A DNA stretch of 13,902 nucleotides from positions 1 through 13,902 of the forward strand of contig JALUYN010000279.1 of assembly GCA_027012915.1 (NCBI GenBank), written 5' to 3'. The stretch is from Cellvibrionaceae bacterium. Lineage in GTDB: Bacteria; Pseudomonadota; Gammaproteobacteria; Pseudomonadales; Cellvibrionaceae. The first letter of the stretch is position 1. The number at the start of each line of letters is the position of its first letter. The position numbers were made by a program, and so were the translations under genes. Shown here one piece after another: positions 7,009 to 13,902 of this stretch. Below the pieces are notes generated by a model. It was not told where the DNA came from, did no database searches, and saw only the letters and a program-made list of their open reading frames with translations.

Positions 7009-7812
7009 CTAGTTGCGATGCTGTTGCCGGTGCCAGGAGGACAGGCTCTGACTCATTTCCCTGTCGGTGGCGTTGTCTGCGGTGATAATAGATGAAAAGC
7101 CCAGCGATTGCGCCAGTTGCTGTACCCGGACACCGGGTATCAAGACCGGTATCTGAAGCCATTCGGGCTTTTGCAGTTGTTCAATGACATTGTGCCAGTT
7201 CTGCAGGCTCTCGCCGCTGTGCAGTGCAACAATATCTCCGGCCTGGCCCCAGTCGCTGTTATTCAGCTGTTCTGTGGTTGTCGCGGGTTGTACGCGTTGG
7301 TACAGCTCCAGATAATCTACCTTGGCGCCGCGCTCTTCGAGGATTTTGGCCATCAGAGGCCGGCCGCCTTGCCCTCGCATTATCAGTATCTGACTACCAT
7401 CGACGTCTTGCAGTTGTGGTAATGCCAGCAGGGCTTCGGTGTTCATGGTATTACCAGCGGCGGTTACCGTGAGTTGCTCCTGCTGTAAACGCTCAGCGGT
7501 AGCTGTGCCCACTGCATAGCATTGGGCGTTGTCTGCGATTTTTGCGTTGCAGTGAGAGATCCACTGCAGGCCGCAGTGTGCGGCGTTTTGGCTTACAAAG
7601 ATCAAGTGCTGGTATTGATCCAGCTTCGCCAGGTGAGACTCGATGGCATCGTTTTCGGGTCGGCGTTCGCCAATTTCAAAAGGGGAAATCTCCATCAGTG
7701 GCGCGCGCAACGTTGCGGCGCCCTGATGTTGCAGCAGGGCCTGCCATTTGCCCGCTTGTCGTTGTGGGCGAGTGACCAGGACGCGCAGCCCGGAGAGAGG
7801 ATCAGCGGGCAT
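7009..7812 (-). CDS. hemD: Uroporphyrinogen-III synthase
   Basis: Beginning at ATG 7812 the protein has 267 residues, typical of HemD. The N-terminal VLVTRPQRQAGKW (11-23) is the family's opening motif, and later blocks include LIFVSQNAAHCGL, the AVGTATAERL segment and ILIMRGQGGRPLMAKILEER. HemD closes and inverts ring D of the linear tetrapyrrole hydroxymethylbilane to give uroporphyrinogen III in the cytoplasm. The family has few invariant residues, so the operon context supports the call strongly. The start ATG shares one base with the hemC stop (TGATG), so translation is probably coupled. The open frame extends further upstream inside hemC, but that stretch is out of register with HemD features and was discarded. 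Confidence 0.95.
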   Translation of the reverse strand: MPADPLSGLRVLVTRPQRQAGKWQALLQHQGAATLRAPLMEISPFEIGERRPENDAIESHLAKLDQYQHLIFVSQNAAHCGLQWISHCNAKIADNAQCYAVGTATAERLQQEQLTVTAAGNTMNTEALLALPQLQDVDGSQILIMRGQGGRPLMAKILEERGAKVDYLELYQRVQPATTTEQLNNSDWGQAGDIVALHSGESLQNWHNVIEQLQKPEWLQIPVLIPGVRVQQLAQSLGFSSIITADNATDREMSQSLSSWHRQQHRN

Positions 7813-8750
7813 CAGGACTCTTCGTTGCCGTACACTTCGTCGAGTATCTGCTGGGCACCGGCATCCAGCAGCTGTTCTGCAAGTTGGATACCCAGGGCTT
7901 CGGCATCGTTGACGCTGCCGCTGATTTGATCTTCCAGCATGCGCTGACCATCGGGGCTTCCCACCAGCCCGCGCAGCCACAGTTGATCTTGATCTTTCAG
8001 TATTGCGTAGCAGCCAATGGGCACCTGGCAGCCGCCTTCAAGACGTCGGTTCATTGCTCGCTCAGCGGCGACTCGATAGCTGGTAGGCGTGCAGTGCAGC
8101 GGTTTGAGCAGATCCACAATGGCCTGATCGGCTAGACGAGTCTCAATGCCCACTGCACCCTGCCCACCGGCGGGAAGGCTGACTTCCGGTTCAATATACT
8201 CGCGGATGCGTTCGGAAAACCCCAGTCGCAGGAGGCCGGCGGCAGCGAGAATAATCGCGTCATATTCTCCGTCGTCGAGTTTTTGCAGGCGGGTATTAAC
8301 GTTGCCGCGCAGAAATTTGATGGTCAGGTGCGGGTACTTTGCCAGCAGTTGGCACTGGCGGCGCAAGCTCGAAGTTCCCACCACACTGCCTTCTGGCAGG
8401 CTGTTCAAGTTATCGAAGCGATTGGAGACAAAGGCGTCGCGAGGGTCTTCGCGTGGACAGATGACCGCCAGTCCCAGGCCGTCAGGAAACTCCATCGGCA
8501 CATCTTTCATGGAGTGCACAGCGATATCGGCTTCCCCTTGCAGCAGGGCGTGCTCCAGCTCTTTTACGAACAGCCCTTTGCCGCCGACTTTGGCCAGGGG
8601 AACATCGAGAATCTTGTCGCCGCGACTGGTCATGGGCAGCAATTCAACCGTGAGATCGGGGTGGTGCTTTTCCAGTTCGGCTTTAACGTACTCCGCCTGC
8701 CACATTGCCAGTGCGCTCTTGCGAGTAGCGATTCTCAAGGTCTTGCTCAT
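7812..8750 (-). CDS. hemC: Porphobilinogen deaminase (hydroxymethylbilane synthase)
   Basis: A 312-residue protein matching the usual HemC length. The enzyme joins four porphobilinogen units into hydroxymethylbilane. Visible signatures are [19 protein letters not shown] at the N-terminus, [13 protein letters not shown] (58-70), and HSMKDVPM (79-86) with catalytic aspartate D83. GTSSLRRQ (125-132) and LRGNVNTRL (147-155) carry substrate-binding arginines. [12 protein letters not shown] (238-249) has C241 as the dipyrromethane cofactor attachment site. All key residues are intact. The ATG at 8750 is preceded by GGGGA at 8760-8764 (read on the - strand). It is the first gene of hemCDXY and has a candidate promoter of its own 33 bases upstream, within the 85-base gap after algR. 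Confidence 0.98.
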   Translation of the reverse strand: MSKTLRIATRKSALAMWQAEYVKAELEKHHPDLTVELLPMTSRGDKILDVPLAKVGGKGLFVKELEHALLQGEADIAVHSMKDVPMEFPDGLGLAVICPREDPRDAFVSNRFDNLNSLPEGSVVGTSSLRRQCQLLAKYPHLTIKFLRGNVNTRLQKLDDGEYDAIILAAAGLLRLGFSERIREYIEPEVSLPAGGQGAVGIETRLADQAIVDLLKPLHCTPTSYRVAAERAMNRRLEGGCQVPIGCYAILKDQDQLWLRGLVGSPDGQRMLEDQISGSVNDAEALGIQLAEQLLDAGAQQILDEVYGNEES

Positions 8751-8782
8751 GGTTGATGATTCCCCAATACGATTCAGGGCGC

Positions 8783-8791
8783 ATCATACCA
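8783..8791 (-). promoter_or_regulatory. Candidate extended -10 promoter for hemC
   Basis: On the - strand this reads TGGTATGAT, a TGn extended -10 with TATGAT differing from consensus by one base. The -35 region is poor (TTATTG at 17 bases, or TTGAAC at only 14), which is common when an extended -10 is present. It would start hemC mRNA with a leader of about 25 bases. The location in the 85-base gap between algR and hemC suits a separate start for the heme operon. Confidence 0.42.
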
Positions 8792-8835
8792 GTTCGGGGA
8801 TGGTTCAATAACCGTCAGATGCCGATTGGTGCTTG

Positions 8836-9567
8836 TTAAAGCCGGGTCAACAGTTCTTTCAGGGCGCTGACGTGGCGGCGACTGACGATAGGTCGATGTT
8901 CGGTTCCGCTGAGGCGCACTTCAAACTGGCCGTCCAGGTTCTTTTCCATGGCTTCTATGCGATTCAGTGCTACCAGGGCGTTGCGGTGAATCCGCACAAA
9001 GCGCTGTGGGAACTCCTTTTCCAGATCTTTGAGAGTGTCATCAATCAGGGTCTCGCCCTCTTCATGGTATACGGTCACGTACTTGTGGTCCGCGGCGAAG
9101 TAAAACACGCTGTCTACGCTGATGAGCTCGACTCCACGGCGAGTTTTGGCACTGATATGAGCCCGTCCGGAGTCATTTCCGGCTTCTTGTAACAAGCTGC
9201 GTTGTGCTTTGTTGAGGGAGCTGACCTTGTTCAGGGATTCCAGCAATTTTTCCTGGCGCACCGGTTTTAGCAGGTAGTCTTTGGCATTGACCGAAAAGGC
9301 CTCCAGAGCGTGCTGGTCGTAAGCGGTGCAGAAAATAATGGCCGGAGGGTCTTCCAGGTCACCAAGACGTTGTGCCAACTCGATTCCGCTGTCTCCGGGC
9401 ATACTGATGTCCAGCAAGACTATGTCGGGATCCGTGGCTAACACCTGATCCAGGGCCTCTTCGGCATTGGCGGCTTCCCCGGTTACACGATAGCTGCTGT
9501 TGTCCTCGAGCAGTCGTCGCAGTCGGTCGCGGGCCAGTGTTTCGTCATCTACGATCAGAATGTCCAT
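8836..9567 (-). CDS. algR: AlgR-like LytTR response regulator
   Basis: A 243-residue regulator. The receiver domain (about 1-115) has acidic residues D7/D8, phosphoacceptor D53 in LLDISMPG, switch T81 and K101 in LKPV. A LytTR DNA-binding domain follows (about 137-240), recognisable from RRGVELISVDSVFYFAADHK, then YVTVY and FVRIHRNALVAL (190-201). In Pseudomonas, AlgR controls alginate, type IV pili and other surface traits; regulon members here cannot be told from this window. The start ATG at 9567 is preceded by AGGAA with a six-base gap, a good ribosome binding site. The gene lies 74 bases downstream of algZ and 85 bases upstream of hemC, the arrangement known in pseudomonads. Confidence 0.95.
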   Translation of the reverse strand: MDILIVDDETLARDRLRRLLEDNSSYRVTGEAANAEEALDQVLATDPDIVLLDISMPGDSGIELAQRLGDLEDPPAIIFCTAYDQHALEAFSVNAKDYLLKPVRQEKLLESLNKVSSLNKAQRSLLQEAGNDSGRAHISAKTRRGVELISVDSVFYFAADHKYVTVYHEEGETLIDDTLKDLEKEFPQRFVRIHRNALVALNRIEAMEKNLDGQFEVRLSGTEHRPIVSRRHVSALKELLTRL

Positions 9568-9641
9568 TTCGATTCCTGGTTTGGTGGGCTGTTACGAGTT
9601 GGGCTATTTCATCAAAAAGCGACGACTTCGAAAACCCTGCT

Positions 9642-10676
9642 CTATTCTCCAGAGCTCGAAGGGTAGCGAATTGTTACCTGGTATTCGTCGGCAGAGCTCT
9701 GTGTGGACAGGTTGGCCGCGTTGCCAAAGTGGGCCTGCAGCCGATGTTCAATGTTGCCCAGGGCCATTTGATTGCCGTGATTGATCTTATGCGCAGCAGC
9801 GAGCGGATTGCTGAGTGAAATTTCAACAACTCCCTGATGGAATTGCGCAGTGATCACAATAGTGCCGCCTTCGGATAGAGGTTGAATACCATGATGCACC
9901 GCGTTTTCCACCAGCGGTTGCAACAGCAGACTGGGTATCTCTATCTTATTGAGTACTTCAGTGTCTTCGGGGAGGTTCCATTCCACTTGCAGGCGCTCGC
10001 CCAGACGGCGTTGCTCGATGGCGATGTAGCGCTGGCACAAATTGATTTCTTCTCGCAGCGGAATCAACCCCGGTTCCTTGAGACTGGCCCTGAACAAATC
10101 GGACAAGTCCTCGATCATGGATTCGGCGACATCCGGTTTTACAGCAATCAGGCTGGCGATACTGTTGAGACTGTTAAACAGGAAGTGGGGTTGAATGCGC
10201 GATTGCAGGGCCTGAATACGCGCTTCCAATTCTGCCTGCTGTTGATTGTGCAGTTGCTGTTGAATATAGAGGTAGCGCAGCACAATGCCCGCCAGGATGG
10301 CCGCCAGAGTTAGTGTATTGATCAGCAGGGAGGCCTCCGGAATCTGACGGTAGAGCGCCCAGTGTCCCGATACTTGGCAGAATAGAGTCAGAGCGAGTAC
10401 CAGGCTGTAGCAGCTGAACCCCGCTACGACAGGATGGCTGCTGGCCAGCCAGTTGCGCAATGGGCACAGTGCGGCGGCACTGAGCAGCACAATCCATTGG
10501 ATCAATATCGAGTGCAAACCCAGTTCGGCCCAGTTCAAACGATCCACACCTGAAGCGGCAATGGACAGGGAGACGGCCAGCAATTCGCCCAGAAGCACCA
10601 GCAGGAACACCGACTGCAACGTGCAAAGGTTGGGAATAAAGGGCTTGGGTTGCCAGTGGGCGGTGTCGCTGGTGAT
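9642..10676 (-). CDS. algZ: AlgZ/FimS-like membrane sensor histidine kinase (apparent ATC start)
   Basis: A LytS-type kinase and the partner of AlgR. From the proposed start the protein has 344 residues: a short cytoplasmic tail with PFIPNLC (12-18), about four membrane segments (about 21-140), a Gln-rich linker, and the kinase block IQPHFLFNSLNSIASLI with H164 as phosphorylated histidine. An ATP-binding domain follows, with LLQPLVENAVHHGI (N258 in the N-box) and a C-terminal GNIEHRL. The only conventional in-frame start is TTG at 10617-10619, which has no Shine-Dalgarno and would remove PFIPNLC, resembling the 'FxPDLC' block I recall just before the first membrane segment in relatives. Upstream in frame, ATC at 10674-10676 is preceded by AGGAG six bases away. 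There is no in-frame ATG or GTG before the stop at 10704-10706. Function is secure; the start is inference, and the conservative alternative is 9642-10619 (325 residues). Confidence 0.85.
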   Translation of the reverse strand: MTSDTAHWQPKPFIPNLCTLQSVFLLVLLGELLAVSLSIAASGVDRLNWAELGLHSILIQWIVLLSAAALCPLRNWLASSHPVVAGFSCYSLVLALTLFCQVSGHWALYRQIPEASLLINTLTLAAILAGIVLRYLYIQQQLHNQQQAELEARIQALQSRIQPHFLFNSLNSIASLIAVKPDVAESMIEDLSDLFRASLKEPGLIPLREEINLCQRYIAIEQRRLGERLQVEWNLPEDTEVLNKIEIPSLLLQPLVENAVHHGIQPLSEGGTIVITAQFHQGVVEISLSNPLAAAHKINHGNQMALGNIEHRLQAHFGNAANLSTQSSADEYQVTIRYPSSSGE

Positions 10677-10682
10677 ACGCTT

Positions 10683-10687
10683 CTCCT
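10683..10687 (-). promoter_or_regulatory. Shine-Dalgarno AGGAG supporting the algZ ATC start
   Basis: Read on the - strand, AGGAG is followed by AAGCGT and then ATC in the algZ frame, an ideal six-base spacing. No ATG, GTG or TTG in the algZ frame lies within reach of it. Confidence 0.6.
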
Positions 10688-10743
10688 GTAAACAATGATG
10701 GAATCACGGCGGGAACTTGTGCCGCTTTCCTCGGGGAACGGGT

Positions 10744-10749
10744 TATACT
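10744..10749 (+). promoter_or_regulatory. Candidate -10 box for argH
   Basis: TATACT lies 68 bases before the argH start in the divergent algZ/argH gap. No convincing -35 sits 16-18 bases upstream, and the same bases read TATAAC on the other strand (10742-10747), so a - strand promoter for algZ is equally possible. Treat as weak. The rest of the gap (10677-10817) holds nothing else that I can identify. Confidence 0.3.
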
Positions 10750-10817
10750 ATCGCCCCTCGATTTTGAGATCTAATTCCACTCAATATCCATCCAAATTTA
10801 GCGACAGGCAAGAACTT

Positions 10818-12215
10818 ATGAGTCAAGACGACAAAACCAACCAGCAATGGGGCGGCCGTTTTAGCGAGGCCACCGATGCGTTTGTACAGCGCTTTACCGC
10901 GTCTATTCAATTTGACCAGCGCCTCTATCGTCACGACATTCAGGGTTCTATTGCCCATGCCACCATGCTGGAAACTGCAGGTGTACTCACCGCCGAAGAG
11001 CGAGACAAAATCATCAATGGCCTGAAGGAAGTGCAGCAGGACATTGAAAACGGTGATATCCAGTGGTCTATCCCTCTGGAAGACGTGCACATGAACGTCG
11101 AATCCGCGCTCACCGACAAAATTGGTATTACAGGCAAGAAGCTACACACCGGGCGCTCGCGCAATGATCAGGTGGCCACCGATATCCGCCTGTGGTTGCG
11201 CGAAGAAATTGATGCGATAGCGAACGAGATGACCCGTTTGCAGACCGGTATGGTGCAATTGGCCGAGATTGAGGCGGACACCATCATGCCCGGTTTCACC
11301 CATTTGCAGACTGCACAGCCGGTGACTTTTGGTCATCACTTGCTGGCTTGGAATGAAATGCTAGAGCGCGACTTTGGCCGCCTGCAGGATTGCCGCAAGC
11401 GTCTTAATCAGTCGCCACTGGGAGCCGCCGCACTGGCGGGTACCACCTACCCCATCGATCGCGATATGACCGCATCGCTGTTGGGATTTGATCAGCCCAC
11501 TCGCAACAGTCTCGATTCGGTATCCGATCGCGATTTCGCTATTGAGTTTTGCGCGTTTGCCAGCGTATTGCTGACCCATATGTCGCGCATGTCAGAAGAA
11601 TTGGTGCTGTGGACTTCGGCGCAGTTCGATTTTATTGATCTGCCAGATCGCTTCTGCACCGGTTCTTCAATTATGCCGCAGAAGAAAAACCCCGATGTGC
11701 CAGAGCTGGTGCGTGGTAAGACAGGCCGTATCAATGGTCATTTGATCAGCCTGCTGACGCTGATGAAGTCTCAACCATTGGCTTACAACAAGGACAATCA
11801 GGAAGACAAAGAGCCGTTGTTCGACGCCGTGGACACGGTTAAAGACTGTTTGCGAGCCTTTGCCGATATGGTGCCAGCCATCCAAGCCAAAAAGGACAAT
11901 ATGCTGGAAGCTGCGCGCCGTGGTTTTTCCACTGCCACAGACTTGGCGGACTATTTGGTACGCAAGGGCATCCCGTTCCGTGATTCCCATGAAATTGTCG
12001 GCAAGTCTGTCGCCTATGGCATTGAATCAGGCAAGGATCTCTCGGAAATGTCGCTGCAGGAACTGCAGCAGTTCAGCGATGAAATCCAGGACGATGTATT
12101 CACGGTACTGACTCTGGAAGGCTCGGTGGCTGCGCGCGATCACATTGGTGGCACAGCGCCTGAGCAGGTGCGCGAGGCGGCCGCTGCCGCGGCACAGCTG
12201 TTGCAAAAGCGCTAG
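10818..12215 (+). CDS. argH: Argininosuccinate lyase
   Basis: The start at ATG 10818 gives 465 residues, near the usual length of about 460, and begins [17 protein letters not shown] with the family's WGGRF. The frame is open back to 10695 but that part has no family features. The enzyme splits argininosuccinate into arginine and fumarate, the last step of arginine synthesis. Signatures are EDVHMNVE (88-95), [14 protein letters not shown] (109-122), [14 protein letters not shown] (161-174) with H162 as a catalytic-region histidine, and [12 protein letters not shown] (282-293) holding the signature serines of the fumarase/aspartase superfamily. All are intact. It is divergent from algZ, as in pseudomonads, and 111 bases separate it from the following kinase. 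No clear terminator follows it. Confidence 0.98.
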   Translation: MSQDDKTNQQWGGRFSEATDAFVQRFTASIQFDQRLYRHDIQGSIAHATMLETAGVLTAEERDKIINGLKEVQQDIENGDIQWSIPLEDVHMNVESALTDKIGITGKKLHTGRSRNDQVATDIRLWLREEIDAIANEMTRLQTGMVQLAEIEADTIMPGFTHLQTAQPVTFGHHLLAWNEMLERDFGRLQDCRKRLNQSPLGAAALAGTTYPIDRDMTASLLGFDQPTRNSLDSVSDRDFAIEFCAFASVLLTHMSRMSEELVLWTSAQFDFIDLPDRFCTGSSIMPQKKNPDVPELVRGKTGRINGHLISLLTLMKSQPLAYNKDNQEDKEPLFDAVDTVKDCLRAFADMVPAIQAKKDNMLEAARRGFSTATDLADYLVRKGIPFRDSHEIVGKSVAYGIESGKDLSEMSLQELQQFSDEIQDDVFTVLTLEGSVAARDHIGGTAPEQVREAAAAAAQLLQKR

Positions 12216-12287
12216 ATCCACACATACGCAAAAAATTTGTTGATAATGGCGTCATATTCTGGCGCCTGAGTCATAATCGGCTATTCT

Positions 12288-12293
12288 AGGAGG
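12288..12293 (+). promoter_or_regulatory. Perfect Shine-Dalgarno AGGAGG upstream of the hybrid kinase
   Basis: AGGAGG is the strongest ribosome binding sequence in the gap after argH, but it ends 27 bases before GTG 12321 and 33 bases before ATG 12327. The only in-frame non-standard start nearer to it is ATT at 12306, 12 bases away, which is long. A palindrome fills the space between. Confidence 0.5.
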
Positions 12294-12297
12294 ATTA

Positions 12298-12311
12298 CTC
12301 AATCGATTGAG
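12298..12311 (+). repeat. Perfect 14-bp palindrome in the leader of the hybrid kinase
   Basis: CTCAATCGATTGAG is exactly its own reverse complement. As RNA it could form a five-pair stem with a TCGA loop; as DNA it could be an operator for a dimeric regulator. It sits between the AGGAGG at 12288-12293 and the in-frame GTG (12321) and ATG (12327). Confidence 0.55.
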
Positions 12312-12326
12312 CGACAGCTTGTGCCT

Positions 12327-13902
12327 ATGGATAACGACGCAAAGCCTAATAAAAAAGATGCTCGCATCCGGGAATTGGAATCCCGACTTGCAGAGCTGCA
12401 ACAGCAGTGCGAAGAACACCAAACTGAGTTGCGCACCGCCAAACAGCAAGTTCTGGCGGCCAATCAAACCCGCACCGAATTTCTGACTCGCATGAGCCAT
12501 GAAATCCGCACACCCATGAATGCCATTATTGGTATGGGTCACCTACTCAAAGACACCTCACTCAACCGTAAGCAAAAAGACTACCTCAAGAACATCAATA
12601 TCTCGGCGGAAAACCTGCTGCAGATCATTGATGAGGTGCTGGACTTTTCCAAGCTGGAATCTGGTAAATACCTCTTGGAAAACAATCACTTTGACCTCGA
12701 TTGCATCTATGAACAGCTTTCCAGCGACTTTGAAGAGCGAGCTGCGGATAAGGGCATTGAGCTGATTTTTGATGTGTCGCGCAAGGTGCCTCGCTTTATC
12801 AAGGGGGATTCAAGGCGCCTGCATCAGATTCTGCACAACTTGATCGACAATGCGGTTAAGTTTACCGACTCCGGCGAGATTACCATTGAAACGCGACGCC
12901 GCTTCCAAAAGGGCCAGAGTATTGAATTGGAGTTTGTTGTACGGGATACCGGAATCGGCATTTCCCAAGAGCAGCAACACCATCTGTTTGAGCCCTTTAT
13001 GCAGGCCGACGCATCCACGTCGAGAAGCGCCGGCGGTACTGGATTGGGGCTCACCATATGCAAGTATCTGGTGGCGCAAATGGGTGGCGCTCTCAACGTA
13101 TCGAGTGATATTGGTCAGGGCAGCCAGTTTGTTTTTACGGCATTCTTCAATGCCAGCCAATTAGGTGAGCGCACTCTGCACCCGGAACCTCAGCGCTATC
13201 ATGATCTGAGAACCCTGATCGTCGATGACCACCCCGCCGCTTTGACGGTATTAAAGAACACTGCGGAGTCGCTGCAATTGAAGGCTGAAACCGCTTGCTC
13301 GGCTGAGGAAGCGCTGCAGATGATTCGCTCCAGGTCTGGCGACCCGGCGTCCTGCTTCGAGTTGGTGTTGATGGATTACAAAATGCCAGGCATCAACGGG
13401 CTTGAGGCTTGCCAGTTAATTAATAGTCAGGACGATATCGAGCACAAACCCAAGTGCATTCTGATATCCAGTTACTCCCACGACGAAATAGCCGAAGAGA
13501 GTCCGCTGATATACACCGATGGCTTTATTCGCAAGCCCGTGACGCCTTCGCGCATCTTCGATGTGATAGCGCTGGCATTTGGCGAAAGTCTGTTTAATGA
13601 GGATCCCGACGAAATTCCGGCCGAGGAGCAGGATCGTATACTGCGAGGAGCTCATATTCTGCTAGCGGAAGACAATTTGGTAAACCAAAAGGTCGCCGTT
13701 GGCATACTCGCCAAAAAGGACGTTCAGGTCACACTGGCCAACAATGGTGTGGAGGCGTTTCAGATTCTCAATGAGCACAAGGAGCGCCATTTCGATGCCA
13801 TTCTTATGGATATGGAAATGCCGCGCATGGACGGCTACCAGACTACCCGTTTGATTCGTGAGGGCGATCACGATAGAGATATCCCGATTATTGCCATGAC
13901 GG
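12327..13902 (+). CDS. Hybrid sensor histidine kinase with two receiver domains (partial, runs off the window)
   Basis: The frame is open for 525 codons to the window edge. ATG 12327 was chosen; GTG 12321 two codons earlier is an alternative. Residues 1-50 form a charged, Gln-rich coiled coil with no membrane segment. The HisKA domain carries FLTRMSHEIRTPMNAIIGM (52-70) with H58. The ATP-binding domain has HNLIDNAVKF (170-179, N175), DTGIGI (207-212) and GGTGLGL (236-242). Receiver 1 has D300/D301, phosphoacceptor D350 in LMDYKMPG and K403. Receiver 2 begins near 441 with E448/D449 and phosphoacceptor D495 in LMDMEMPRMDG; the window ends soon after. The order resembles the BarA/GacS type, but no periplasmic sensor is present. 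An Hpt domain might follow outside the window. The input signal is unknown, and the absence of a sensor domain suggests a cytoplasmic, partner-driven kinase (inference). Confidence 0.93.
   Translation, partial: MDNDAKPNKKDARIRELESRLAELQQQCEEHQTELRTAKQQVLAANQTRTEFLTRMSHEIRTPMNAIIGMGHLLKDTSLNRKQKDYLKNINISAENLLQIIDEVLDFSKLESGKYLLENNHFDLDCIYEQLSSDFEERAADKGIELIFDVSRKVPRFIKGDSRRLHQILHNLIDNAVKFTDSGEITIETRRRFQKGQSIELEFVVRDTGIGISQEQQHHLFEPFMQADASTSRSAGGTGLGLTICKYLVAQMGGALNVSSDIGQGSQFVFTAFFNASQLGERTLHPEPQRYHDLRTLIVDDHPAALTVLKNTAESLQLKAETACSAEEALQMIRSRSGDPASCFELVLMDYKMPGINGLEACQLINSQDDIEHKPKCILISSYSHDEIAEESPLIYTDGFIRKPVTPSRIFDVIALAFGESLFNEDPDEIPAEEQDRILRGAHILLAEDNLVNQKVAVGILAKKDVQVTLANNGVEAFQILNEHKERHFDAILMDMEMPRMDGYQTTRLIREGDHDRDIPIIAMT

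Noticed and set aside
7813..7980. Upstream extension of the HemD reading frame
   Set aside because: The stretch is an out-of-frame reading of hemC, rich in Arg and Gly; HemD motifs begin after ATG 7812.
8146..8811. Long + strand open frame of 221 codons opposite hemC
   Set aside because: Its sequence is Ser/Arg/Pro-rich shadow composition, antisense to intact hemC with all catalytic residues.
10174..10707. Open frame from a GTG at 10707 on the - strand, overlapping algZ in another frame
   Set aside because: It translates to motif-free sequence over the algZ membrane segments. Joining it to algZ would require a frameshift before about 10640, which is less simple than the ATC start with its own Shine-Dalgarno.
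10695..10817. Upstream extension of the ArgH frame
   Set aside because: No ArgH similarity; it would cover the divergent promoter gap, and the family start is at 10818.
12216..12287. Possible promoter elements between argH and the kinase (TTGTTG, CATAAT, TATTCT)
   Set aside because: No pair of boxes has acceptable 16-18 base spacing, so no promoter can be supported.
1..13902. Mobile element, CRISPR array, tRNA or horizontally acquired island
   Set aside because: No direct repeats, transposase or integrase motifs, spacer-repeat pattern, cloverleaf or composition break was seen; all genes look like core chromosomal genes.

Overview
The window reads as ordinary chromosome of a gammaproteobacterium. 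The likeliest home is the Cellvibrionales (the Saccharophagus, Teredinibacter, Marinimicrobium, Microbulbifer group) or a close relative of Pseudomonas. The main reason is the block argH <-> algZ-algR-hemC-hemD-hemX-hemY, whose order is typical of pseudomonads and relatives. Base composition looks moderate and even. I see no transposase, integrase, phage gene, tRNA, rRNA or CRISPR array. The taxonomic placement is inference from gene order and protein character, not from a search.

Layout. At 1-164 the C-terminal end of PhoU enters from the left, followed by a strong hairpin and a small cysteine-rich lipoprotein gene (250-468). A lipoprotein M48 metalloprotease with TPR repeats (506-1792) runs leftward. 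From 1853 to 4649 four rightward genes lie close together: a DUF4265 protein, the peroxide-stress protein YaaA, a receiver protein with a degenerate PilZ-like tail, and a DUF938 SAM-dependent methyltransferase. From 4665 to 8750 the leftward heme operon hemC-hemD-hemX-hemY has overlapping or nearly touching genes and a candidate extended -10 promoter before hemC. Upstream of it, also leftward, sit the LytTR response regulator AlgR and its membrane kinase AlgZ (8836-10676). Divergent from algZ is argH (10818-12215). After a short gap comes a hybrid histidine kinase (12327 onward) that runs off the right edge inside its second receiver domain.

How the genes work together. HemC and HemD make uroporphyrinogen III from porphobilinogen; HemX and HemY are membrane proteins linked to the same pathway. 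AlgZ and AlgR form a LytS/LytTR-type two-component pair. ArgH performs the last step of arginine synthesis. Three separate signalling units (the REC/PilZ-like protein, AlgZR and the hybrid kinase) lie within about 10.7 kb. PhoU and the M48 protease belong to phosphate control and envelope quality control.

I found no clearly new multi-gene system. The points most worth a second look are: an apparent AUC start codon for algZ with an excellent Shine-Dalgarno sequence; a perfect 14-bp palindrome between an AGGAGG and the start of the hybrid kinase; a receiver protein whose PilZ-like tail lacks the RxxxR c-di-GMP motif; and a 72-residue lipoprotein with four extra cysteines.
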